A DNA stretch of 57,152 nt from an uncultured Bacilli bacterium (GTDB lineage: Bacteria > Bacillota_I > Bacilli_A > RF39 > UBA660), in contig CAKOIM010000006.1 of assembly GCA_934086815.1 (NCBI GenBank), positions 1 through 57,152 on the forward strand, read 5' to 3'. Every line of letters starts with the position of its first letter. Positions within the stretch are counted from its first letter, which is position 1. The notes below the pieces were generated by a model that was not told the origin of the DNA, did no database searches, and saw nothing but the letters and a program-made list of their open reading frames with translations. This document shows, one piece after another, positions 7,310 through 14,383 of this stretch. Position numbers and translations under genes: made by a program.

Positions 7310-8249
7310 TTTTAGTATGTCCCCTATATTCCCATAAAGGAAAATCCTTTCTTATCAACTTAATTTCTTGTAACATTTTTTGTTTTAGTTTTTCGCCTTT
7401 AAATTCAAATAAACTAATTACTGTATCTTCTAAATTTTTTGAAGCTATCTCTTCTTCGTTTAAAGAATTATATAAGTAAGGAATAACTACATTTATATCA
7501 ACAAAATCTAAATCTCGTTTTTTAAAAACATAATTATTTTTAAGCATTTTAATAAACTTCTTATAGGCTTTAATAGAATGATGATAACTATTATTTCCGA
7601 GAGCTAAGAAATCTTTTAAACTAAATTGTTGATAATCTTTATCTTTATAATATTTATTTATTCTCTTTTTGTTAGTTAACTTCTTACTTAATAACATTTC
7701 ATCTGTTATATCAAAATCTTTCTTATAATAAAAATCTAATAAATCAATTATGTATTCATGTTTTATAATTTCTTTAAAATCATTTAAATCTATTACTCCA
7801 TAAGCAATAATAATACCTTCGCTAAGTTTATAAAGATAATCATTTTCTTTAATATAATTTGCAACTTCCTTATCTTTTATTAATTTCTTTATTACTTCTA
7901 GTATTTCCTTAGGGATTTGTAAATTATCACTTTGATATATTATTTTTAATGACTTCAAATAATTAATTAAGTTTTTATTTTGATTTAATTCTTCATTATT
8001 ATTATTTTTCAAAATACTTTTTATTGCTTCAAAGTCTTCTTTATCTAAAGACATAATAACACCTTTTAAATAATCATTTAAACATTCTAGTATTTCATTT
8101 ACAAGAGCTTCTTTTTTTAACTTTTTATTTTCTTGTTTTTTAAAACCATAAATACTACACAATTTATTATAATTAACAACTATACTGTTTAACTCATCTT
8201 TTTTTAAACTTTTTAAATATTCTTCATAACTAATTTCACTTTCAATCAT
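7290..8249 (-). CDS. Hypothetical helical protein, 319 aa
   Basis: A soluble, Lys/Leu/Ile-rich and almost all-helical protein that I do not recognise. An N-terminal segment around residues 10-60 looks like a SAP/Rho-N-type helical hairpin (KDELNSIVVNYNKL, KKEALVNEILECL), and the C-terminus ends with a Pro/Trp motif (DFPLWEYRGHT). There is no signal or membrane segment. Ribosome site GGAGTGAT supports the start. The prepilin-like gene overlaps its 3' end and may be co-transcribed. Confidence 0.6.
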   Translation of the reverse strand: MIESEISYEEYLKSLKKDELNSIVVNYNKLCSIYGFKKQENKKLKKEALVNEILECLNDYLKGVIMSLDKEDFEAIKSILKNNNNEELNQNKNLINYLKSLKIIYQSDNLQIPKEILEVIKKLIKDKEVANYIKENDYLYKLSEGIIIAYGVIDLNDFKEIIKHEYIIDLLDFYYKKDFDITDEMLLSKKLTNKKRINKYYKDKDYQQFSLKDFLALGNNSYHHSIKAYKKFIKMLKNNYVFKKRDLDFVDINVVIPYLYNSLNEEEIASKNLEDTVISLFEFKGEKLKQKMLQEIKLIRKDFPLWEYRGHTKNEKEHE

Positions 8250-8305
8250 TCTATCACTCCTTAATTATTATATAATATTTATTAATAATTTTCCACACTT
8301 TCCCT

Positions 8306-8333
8306 AAAAAAAAGAAGAAACATAATTTCTTCT
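8306..8333 (-). terminator. Terminator of the CotD-like gene
   Basis: AGAAGAAA/TTTCTTCT hairpin followed by a run of eight T on the minus strand, touching the stop codon. Confidence 0.75.
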
Positions 8334-8667
8334 AGCAACATCTAGGACCAAATACATTTTCACAAACATTTTCTTCACAGCAAGTATATTGTGGTGTATA
8401 TGTATGTCTATATACATGATGATTAATAACTCTTGTATTACATGGCATAATATGTGGAACTTCATGACAAATATATCTATGACACACTCTTTCTTGAGGA
8501 CATTCATAAATAGGTGCTTGCATACATCCAGGATTTGTAAAGACTCCTTGACAAGGTTTATCCATCATAGGTGCAGTACTCCCCATATCTGCACTACCAA
8601 TTGATGTTTTATCATAACTCTTTTTCATTTCTGTTTCTTGATTAAAACTTTCATTAAAATAATTCAT
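8332..8667 (-). CDS. CotD-like spore coat protein
   Basis: 111 aa, unusually rich in Cys and His, with paired Cys near the end (YTCCEEN, PRCC). The stretch VINHHVYRHTYTPQ resembles the His-rich NVNHQHFQHVHYF region of Bacillus CotD, an inner-coat protein. There is no signal or membrane helix, as expected for a protein deposited on the forespore from the mother cell. It is a single-gene unit with its own terminator. The family call rests on composition and motif spacing, so a related Cys/His-rich coat protein is also possible. Confidence 0.7.
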   Translation of the reverse strand: MNYFNESFNQETEMKKSYDKTSIGSADMGSTAPMMDKPCQGVFTNPGCMQAPIYECPQERVCHRYICHEVPHIMPCNTRVINHHVYRHTYTPQYTCCEENVCENVFGPRCC

Positions 8668-8733
8668 AACTATACATTCCTTTCTAATTTATATTATGAA
8701 TTATTTTTTTAATTGTCTAGTCAATAACACATA

Positions 8734-9228
8734 TTATAAAACTTCATAAAGGTTTCTTATTCTTTTATATTTTTTATTTTCTTTATCCCAGCTATCGACA
8801 TTATTATTAAATTTATCAAAAAATATACTTATACCCTCATCTTTTGACCAATCATCTAAATTATGAACCGTATCATCTATTAATATATTTCCCTTAGCTT
8901 TAACTATATCAGTTTTCTTCATTTGAAAGGGAGTTAAAATTATTTCATTTTTTAAGCCCTTACTTCGCAAAAATTTTATTTTTGCTATTCCTTCATTATT
9001 CATGGAACACACCTTAGTTAATATAGCTATACTTTCTGGTGGCAAAGATTTTATAACCTCTATAGCATCATTAATTATTTCACTTCTTTTTAGCAAATAA
9101 TCCCAATCATAAGATCTAATAAAATCCATTTTAATTATATTACTTTTCTTTCGTAATTTTTCATAATCATCAAACAATATTTTTTCTGTATCTACTATTA
9201 CCCCATCTAAATCTATATATCTTTTCAT
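8734..9228 (-). CDS. HAD-superfamily 5'(3')-nucleotidase-like phosphatase
   Basis: 164 aa. Motif I is YIDLDGVIVDTE at the very N-terminus (nucleophile Asp and +2 Asp), motif II is the Thr in AILTK (about 71-75), and motif IV is ILIDDTVHNLDDW (about 116-128). The layout fits small HAD enzymes such as the NT5C/NIF-like 5'(3')-deoxyribonucleotidases. The natural substrate is unknown. GAGG lies seven bases before the ATG. It stands alone between the CotD-like gene and the pgsA-rodZ unit. Confidence 0.75.
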   Translation of the reverse strand: MKRYIDLDGVIVDTEKILFDDYEKLRKKSNIIKMDFIRSYDWDYLLKRSEIINDAIEVIKSLPPESIAILTKVCSMNNEGIAKIKFLRSKGLKNEIILTPFQMKKTDIVKAKGNILIDDTVHNLDDWSKDEGISIFFDKFNNNVDSWDKENKKYKRIRNLYEVL

Positions 9229-9260
9229 AAAATACCTCTACTCATTATAGCACAAAATTA

Positions 9261-9289
9261 AAAAAGACAATGATTATTTTGTCTTTTTA
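9261..9289 (-). terminator. Terminator of pgsA
   Basis: AAAAGACAA/TTGTCTTTT hairpin continuing into T on the minus strand, overlapping the last codons of pgsA. Confidence 0.7.
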
Positions 9290-9891
9290 GGAATTATTAA
9301 ATCTTTCACGTTATAAAAATATTGAACTCCACTTATTACAGAAAGTACAACCGCAGCAATTAATAATAAATCAGAAAGTGGGAAACCAATTAATTCAAAT
9401 GGTAAATTATAAAACATTGTTAAAGTTAACCCAACCATCATACATATTGTTTTTATTTTTCCAAGAATAGAAGCTGCTACAACACGCCCTTTGTTTCCAG
9501 AAATCATTTTACATGAATCTACAACAATATCCCTAGAAATTATAACCACAGGTATAACTACTGAAATCATTCTATTATAAGCAAGTATTATTAATAAACC
9601 ATTTACTAATAATTTATCTGCAATAGCATCCATTACTTTTCCAAAGTCTGTTACTTGATTATATTTTCTTGCCAAATATCCATCTAAAAAATCCGATGTA
9701 GAAGCTATTAAGAAAATAACTCCTCCTATAATGTAATCAATTGATACATTTATGTTAGCTACTTGATAAACAGGAAAATTCACTCCTAAATCATACCAAG
9801 GCAACATCATAAATATTAATAATAACACCGATAAAATAATTCTTGTTATTGTTATTTTATTTGGTAAATTCATCTTATCACTACTTTCCAT
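9274..9891 (-). CDS. pgsA: CDP-diacylglycerol-glycerol-3-phosphate 3-phosphatidyltransferase
   Basis: Integral membrane enzyme making phosphatidylglycerol phosphate from CDP-diacylglycerol and glycerol-3-phosphate. The CDP-alcohol phosphotransferase signature D-G-x2-A-R-x8-G-x3-D-x3-D is complete (DGYLAR then GKVMDAIADK, about residues 69-95). Around five to six transmembrane helices are visible. The frame begins at 9891 inside the rodZ-like gene, but MNLPNKIT at 9873 is the usual family start, so the first six residues may not be translated. The rodZ-pgsA order is common in Firmicutes. Confidence 0.93.
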   Translation of the reverse strand: MESSDKMNLPNKITITRIILSVLLLIFMMLPWYDLGVNFPVYQVANINVSIDYIIGGVIFLIASTSDFLDGYLARKYNQVTDFGKVMDAIADKLLVNGLLIILAYNRMISVVIPVVIISRDIVVDSCKMISGNKGRVVAASILGKIKTICMMVGLTLTMFYNLPFELIGFPLSDLLLIAAVVLSVISGVQYFYNVKDLIIPKKTK

Positions 9892-10354
9892 AACTAATTA
9901 TATCTGTAACTTGTTTATTAATTGTTACTTGTTTAACTGACCAAAGTATAGCTAAAACTACTAAAAGAAAAATAAAAACAGAAATAACTATATATACCCA
10001 ATTACTATATTTTTTAGCCTTCTTAGTATAAGGCGACACTACTTCATCTTCTTTTTTATCTTCTTTTATTTGAAGTTCAATAGTTTTTTCTATTTCCTTT
10101 ATAGGAATTTTAGATGTATATTCAAACATATATTCATTAAATTCGTCAATCAAAGCTTTATCATCTAAGCCTAAATACTTTGCATATGATGCAATATTCT
10201 CTTTTAATTCAAATATATCCTTAAATGCACCAGTTCTACCATCTTCTATATTTTCAAGTATTTCTACTTTTATGTTTAGATCCTTACTTGCCTCATCTAA
10301 ACTAACCCCTGATGACTCTCTTGCGTACTGCAACTCCTCACCAATCTCGTTCAA
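9881..10354 (-). CDS. rodZ: RodZ-like membrane HTH protein
   Basis: 157 aa from the chosen start. An N-terminal HTH (about 5-65; LQYARESSGVSLDEASKDL) of the HTH_25 type is followed by a charged linker, one transmembrane helix (about 120-140) and a very short external tail. RodZ links MreB to the wall machinery; the large beta-domain of longer homologues is missing, as in many short Firmicute forms. The start is a TTG at 10354 with GGAG eight bases upstream; upstream in-frame codons run into the rnpB 3' end. It overlaps pgsA. Confidence 0.8.
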   Translation of the reverse strand: MNEIGEELQYARESSGVSLDEASKDLNIKVEILENIEDGRTGAFKDIFELKENIASYAKYLGLDDKALIDEFNEYMFEYTSKIPIKEIEKTIELQIKEDKKEDEVVSPYTKKAKKYSNWVYIVISVFIFLLVVLAILWSVKQVTINKQVTDIISYGK

Positions 10355-10379
10355 AACTTTCACTCCTTTTTTAATAAAA

Positions 10380-10731
10380 AATAATTTAATAAGCCATGTT
10401 CTGTCCTTATCAATAAAGATAAGGGGCAAATATTTATCTTACCCGAAGGCATCTATTTCAAATTCATTTCTTTAAAATAAACTCCCCTACCATAATTTGG
10501 GTTTCTCGCTTGTGGGGTTTACCACGTTCCACTTACTCAGTTTCCCAAGTAACTCGTCTCTTTGGCACTTTTATATCTAATAAAACCATTTAAGGTTTCC
10601 TCGAAGCCGTTAGCATAAACTACCCTAGGTTATTTTTTCCCTAGGCACAAACACTACAGACATCTCAGCCTGTGCGAGCATGGACTTTCCTCTACATAAC
10701 TATTTTATGCAGCATTTGCCACTAAATTATT
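10380..10731 (-). ncRNA. rnpB: RNase P RNA, class B (Bacillus type)
   Basis: On the minus strand the universal blocks are present in order: GAGGAAAGTCCATGCTCGCA, GGCTGAGATG, then GAGAAACCCAAATT with GGTAGGGGAG, and near the 3' end GACAGAACATGGCTTA. The P1 helix is formed by AATAATTTA (10723-10731) with TAAATTATT (10380-10388). The RNA 5' end overlaps the stop codon of gpsB, so the promoter must lie in gpsB or the RNA is processed from a joint transcript. gpsB next to rnpB is also the Bacillus subtilis order. The overall fold is the B-type. Confidence 0.96.
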
Positions 10732-11068
10732 CATTATTACCATATACTACTTTTTCTAGTTGACTAATTCTCTTTAAAAGGTCAATATTATTTATGCTTC
10801 TTGTTGGGGCATCATTAGACCCTGAAGCAGAGATTTCTGTTTGTAATCTTCTAATTTCTTGCTTTAACTTAATGTTATCATCAGTTAAATCTTTTACATC
10901 TTTTTCTAATTTTTTTATTATATTAGAATACTCCGTATAATCTCGAATAACCATATCCAAAAATTTATCAACTTCTTGAGGTCGATATCCCCTGGCATCA
11001 ATCTTAAACTCCTTCTCCAATATTTCCTGTGGAGATAGATATAATCGATCGTTATACAATATACTCAC
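10727..11068 (-). CDS. gpsB: Cell division/elongation regulator GpsB (DivIVA family)
   Basis: 113 aa. The N-terminal DivIVA-like membrane-targeting segment (LYLSPQEILEKEFKIDARGY) is followed by the FLDMVIRDY block and a coiled coil (about 45-80). A short C-terminal helix (SINNIDLLKRISQLEKVVYG) matches the GpsB hexamerisation domain. GpsB helps move PBP1 between septum and side wall, and this window also carries ponA. Its stop codon lies within the first helix of rnpB. Confidence 0.93.
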   Translation of the reverse strand: MSILYNDRLYLSPQEILEKEFKIDARGYRPQEVDKFLDMVIRDYTEYSNIIKKLEKDVKDLTDDNIKLKQEIRRLQTEISASGSNDAPTRSINNIDLLKRISQLEKVVYGNNE

Positions 11069-11095
11069 CTCTTGTGAATAAATTATACTATTTTT

Positions 11096-11224
11096 TTATT
11101 TTTCAGTCAATACAGGAGAACTGCTAATATCTTCCACTTCTACTAAAATACTATCAATTTTTGCCCAGTCTACCTTTTCTATCATTAAATTTAAAATTTG
11201 ATCTATCCTCATTTTCTTCACCAT
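11096..11224 (-). CDS. Small ORF upstream of gpsB, 42 aa
   Basis: A short frame that begins MVKKMRIDQILNL and ends in TAA, 28 bp before gpsB on the same strand. GGTG lies six bases before a second ATG at 11212, the more likely start. A TATAAT at about 11232-11237 could serve both this frame and gpsB. The amphipathic helical start and acidic middle look coding, but I know of no homologue. Confidence 0.4.
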   Translation of the reverse strand: MVKKMRIDQILNLMIEKVDWAKIDSILVEVEDISSSPVLTEK

Positions 11225-11287
11225 TTTTATTATACAAAATATTTTTTTATTATGCATTACATTCGACAAAAAGCGGCATTTTTTTAT

Positions 11288-11355
11288 AATTTATTTCAAT
11301 TTTCGTTCTAAAATGTTTTCTCTTTCTATTTGTGGGTGCATTGTAATAGCTATCA
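11288..11355 (-). repeat. Direct-repeat copy of the transglutaminase-gene tail
   Basis: The first 45 bp are identical to 12761-12805 and the rest nearly so. On the minus strand it still encodes a copy of the last residues of the transglutaminase-like gene (PQIERENILERKLK, stop). It begins 28 bp downstream of the ATPase stop codon, so the ATPase gene sits between two copies. Confidence 0.9.
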
Positions 11356-11382
11356 TTTTTCTTAGTATAAATTGCACATTAA

Positions 11383-12627
11383 TTATAAGTCTAAACTATT
11401 TTTATTCAATAAAAATTCTTGTATTCCAATTATTAATATACCTTCATCAGTTATCCAGTGCCTAATATTATCTTTTACTACAATTATTTTTTTGAAATTA
11501 TCATTGATGTTCATTAATGGTTTCTCTTCTTGAATTGTTTTTTCTCTTGTATCTAAATTTAATGCTGATTGAATATAATATCTTTTTTGTCCTAAATTAC
11601 ATACGAAATCCACTTCTAATTGCTTTCTATTTTTATTTTTTTCTCTTATTTCAACAACGCCAACATCAACATTATAGCCTCTCATTAACAATTCATTATA
11701 TATTATATTTTCCATAATATGATTTTCTTCTTGTTGCCTAAAATTTAATCTTGCATTACGCAATCCAATATCAACAAAATAATATTTACTAGGTGTAGAA
11801 ATATATTTTTTTCCTTTAACATCATACCTTTCAACTTTACTAATAAGAAATGCATCTAGTAAATAATTTATATACGATGTAATAGTATGTACATTAACGC
11901 CTTTCACCGAATTGCTTATAAACGTGTTAGTTAGCTTTGTAGGATTAGTTAGCGAGCCTACGGAAGAAGCTAAAATATTAACTAATGTACTTAAAATATC
12001 AGTCCTTTGCACTTTGTTTCTTTCAATAATGTCTTTTAAATAAGTAGTTTCAAACAAGTTATTTAAATATGCACTTTTTTCTTCATCAGTCTTCTTAGTC
12101 AAAATATATGGCATTCCTCCATACGTTATATATTCATTCCAAGCATCATTTTTATTTCCAGAAAAAGCTTCTAAAAATTCTGCAAAGGATAATGGATATA
12201 CCTTAACTTCATCCCCTCGCCCCCTAAACTCAGTAATTATATCAGAGGATAAGAATTTTGAATTACTACCTGTTACATACACATCAATATTTTTCATATG
12301 TAAAAATCCATTTAAAACAGATTCAAAATCATTTACTAACTGTATTTCATCTAAAATAATATAATACATTTTCTCATCATTAATTAAACTTCTAATATAT
12401 TCATCAAGCGCATCGGGATCCAAATATTTTTTATTTTTTCTTTCTTCTAAATCAATTTTAATTATGTGATTAGATTGAATTCCATTATTTATTAAATAAT
12501 TTTTAAATATTGGATCTAACAAATATGATTTTCCTGACCTTCTTATCCCTGTAATGACTTTAATCATTCCATTTTCTTTTCTGTTTATTAATTTGTTTAA
12601 ATATGTACTTCTAGATATTTCTTTCAT
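11383..12627 (-). CDS. AAA ATPase with DUF4143 (AAA_14 family)
   Basis: About 414 aa. Walker A is GIRRSGKSYLLD near residues 25-36, Walker B is YYIILDEIQLV around 88-98, and a sensor motif is VTGSNSKFLSS. The C-terminal half is a DUF4143 domain (restriction-like fold; EVDFVCNLG with the conserved VDF). Such proteins are widespread and horizontally mobile, and their function is poorly known. The start at 12627 has GGAGG five bases upstream. The gene is bounded by 68-bp direct repeats derived from the neighbouring gene, consistent with recent arrival or duplication. A promoter (TTGTAA-17-TAAAAT) lies upstream. Confidence 0.9.
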   Translation of the reverse strand: MKEISRSTYLNKLINRKENGMIKVITGIRRSGKSYLLDPIFKNYLINNGIQSNHIIKIDLEERKNKKYLDPDALDEYIRSLINDEKMYYIILDEIQLVNDFESVLNGFLHMKNIDVYVTGSNSKFLSSDIITEFRGRGDEVKVYPLSFAEFLEAFSGNKNDAWNEYITYGGMPYILTKKTDEEKSAYLNNLFETTYLKDIIERNKVQRTDILSTLVNILASSVGSLTNPTKLTNTFISNSVKGVNVHTITSYINYLLDAFLISKVERYDVKGKKYISTPSKYYFVDIGLRNARLNFRQQEENHIMENIIYNELLMRGYNVDVGVVEIREKNKNRKQLEVDFVCNLGQKRYYIQSALNLDTREKTIQEEKPLMNINDNFKKIIVVKDNIRHWITDEGILIIGIQEFLLNKNSLDL

Positions 12628-12760
12628 GCGTTCCTCCATTTCATTTTTTTGCCACTTACGCCGTTTTTATGCAATCTAATTTTAACATAATATTTTATTT
12701 ATTACAATAATTCAAATAAATACAAAATCTACATATCTAATTTAAGTGAAAAAAATTCGC

Positions 12761-12827
12761 AATTTATTTCAATTTTCGTTCTAAAATGTTTTCTCTTTCT
12801 ATTTGAGGGGTCATTGTAATAGCATCA
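12761..12827 (-). repeat. Direct-repeat partner (tail of the transglutaminase gene)
   Basis: The original, in-gene copy of the 11288-11355 sequence. It spans the last codons and stop of the transglutaminase-like gene. The two copies are 1,473 bp apart. Confidence 0.9.
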
Positions 12828-13690
12828 TGATATTTAATTTTATTAGCAAAATCACTACCAAAAAACAAATACTTATTTGAAAAACTTTTAGTTTCATAAA
12901 TACCATTATGTATTATCACATTTTCATTTCTCGTAATACCCCAAGTATTATCAATATAATACCATTTATTATCCACTTCGATGATATTCCACACATGATC
13001 TTCACTACATACACAACGAACATTAACATTCATTTTTTCATTATTTAATAATAAAGTTGTTAAGGCCCCAATACTATTACATATTCCAAAACCTTTTAAA
13101 AAAGCAAATTCCGCATTACTTATATCTTTCATACTAATCCCCTTTCTTTTTAAGGCAGAATTAGTTAAATATTTAATATTACTTTCTATATAATTTGTAA
13201 TTAACTTTACTTTTTCAATATCAGATAAATTTTTATCTAATTCATTAACAAAGGATGCTAATATTTTTATATTATTTTTACAAACATATTCATAATCATT
13301 GCCCGAAAAAGAAAATCCATCCTTAGATGTAAACATCGAAATCCTTTGATTTTCATTTATATTATTAAGCCACCCAATATAACTAATGGGTACTTTTAAG
13401 GATGTTTTCCTAAAATAATTAGGCTCAATATAATCTCTGGTTTGATTTTTAAAATCATCAGTAAGCGACAAAATTAAATTACTTTGAAACCCTAGTTTTT
13501 TCTCAATCATACATAAAACACTATAACTTCTAGAATAAATTTCTTCGACTTTTTTTAACGCTATTAATTTTTCTAAAATTTTAAAATTACTTTCCAAAAT
13601 AGAAACATCAGAAACACACACTGCTTTAAATTTTACAGATGATTTTAAAATTTTATTTTCTATACCTAAAATATCTTCTAAATTTACCAT
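12764..13690 (-). CDS. Transglutaminase-like domain protein
   Basis: About 308 aa. The C-terminal half has the papain-like transglutaminase triad in order: Cys in GFGICNSIGALTT, His in EDHVWNIIEV, and Asp in WYYIDNTWG. The N-terminal half is unrecognised and has no signal peptide, so the protein is probably cytoplasmic. Members of this superfamily are often peptidases rather than cross-linkers. The start was set at 13690 because GGGGG lies five bases upstream. A shortened copy of its 3' end lies beyond the adjacent ATPase gene. Confidence 0.8.
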   Translation of the reverse strand: MVNLEDILGIENKILKSSVKFKAVCVSDVSILESNFKILEKLIALKKVEEIYSRSYSVLCMIEKKLGFQSNLILSLTDDFKNQTRDYIEPNYFRKTSLKVPISYIGWLNNINENQRISMFTSKDGFSFSGNDYEYVCKNNIKILASFVNELDKNLSDIEKVKLITNYIESNIKYLTNSALKRKGISMKDISNAEFAFLKGFGICNSIGALTTLLLNNEKMNVNVRCVCSEDHVWNIIEVDNKWYYIDNTWGITRNENVIIHNGIYETKSFSNKYLFFGSDFANKIKYHDAITMTPQIERENILERKLK

Positions 13691-13825
13691 AATTACCCCC
13701 ATTGCCAATATTTTAAAACAAATACAATAATATAACAAGCTATATTTATGTAAATAAAGTGCAAATAATCATCAATAAAGGACAAAATTTATGGAATATG
13801 CTATAATTATTAATAGGTGGTTATT

Positions 13826-14383
13826 TTGTTATATTCAAATAATATTAAAAATGCGTACAATAAAAGAATATCTTATGATAATCGCGGAATGGATTTAGAA
13901 TACTTAATAAATAAAGCTTGTAACTATTACATAGATAAAGATATAGCTTATATTTATAAAAAACCTACCCCTATAAGAGTTGTAAGAACTTCTTATAGTA
14001 ACGCAGGAATAAGAATAACTGATGCCTTTTTTGAATTACCATCTACTTTAGATTTTAATGGTTTATATAAAGGTCATTATATAGAGTTTGATGCTAAAAA
14101 GACTAAAAGTAAAACTTCTTTTCCCTTAAAAAATATATCGAAGCACCAAATTGAGCATATTAAAAATATTGATACTCATGGTGGTATAGTTTTTTTAATT
14201 ATTGAAATTAATCAAGAATACTATTGTTTAGAAGGATATATTTTATTAGATTTTATAAAAAATGAAAAAAGACAAAGTATTCCATATAATTATATTAAGG
14301 ATAAAGGATATAAAATTAATATGACAATAAATGGTTTAGATTACATTAAAATAGTAGACGAAATAATTAGGAGGATGAAATGA
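13826..14383 (+). CDS. recU: Holliday junction resolvase RecU
   Basis: 185 aa. The order NRGMDLEYLINKACNYY, ITDAFFELPSTLDF, KGHYIEFDAKKTKSKTSFPL and HQIEHIKN is the RecU family pattern, with the catalytic Asp/Glu-x-Lys cluster at DFN...EFDAKK. It resolves Holliday junctions in Firmicutes. I chose a TTG start at 13826 because AGGTGG lies five bases upstream; a GTG at 13817 is in frame but overlaps that site. The stop is TGA and overlaps the ponA start by 4 nt, the same recU-ponA coupling seen in Bacillus. Confidence 0.95.
   Translation: MLYSNNIKNAYNKRISYDNRGMDLEYLINKACNYYIDKDIAYIYKKPTPIRVVRTSYSNAGIRITDAFFELPSTLDFNGLYKGHYIEFDAKKTKSKTSFPLKNISKHQIEHIKNIDTHGGIVFLIIEINQEYYCLEGYILLDFIKNEKRQSIPYNYIKDKGYKINMTINGLDYIKIVDEIIRRMK

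Noticed and set aside
14341..14383. Mycoplasma-type genetic code (TGA = Trp)
   Set aside because: recU ends with TGA at the expected length and the overlap with ponA; standard code fits all genes.
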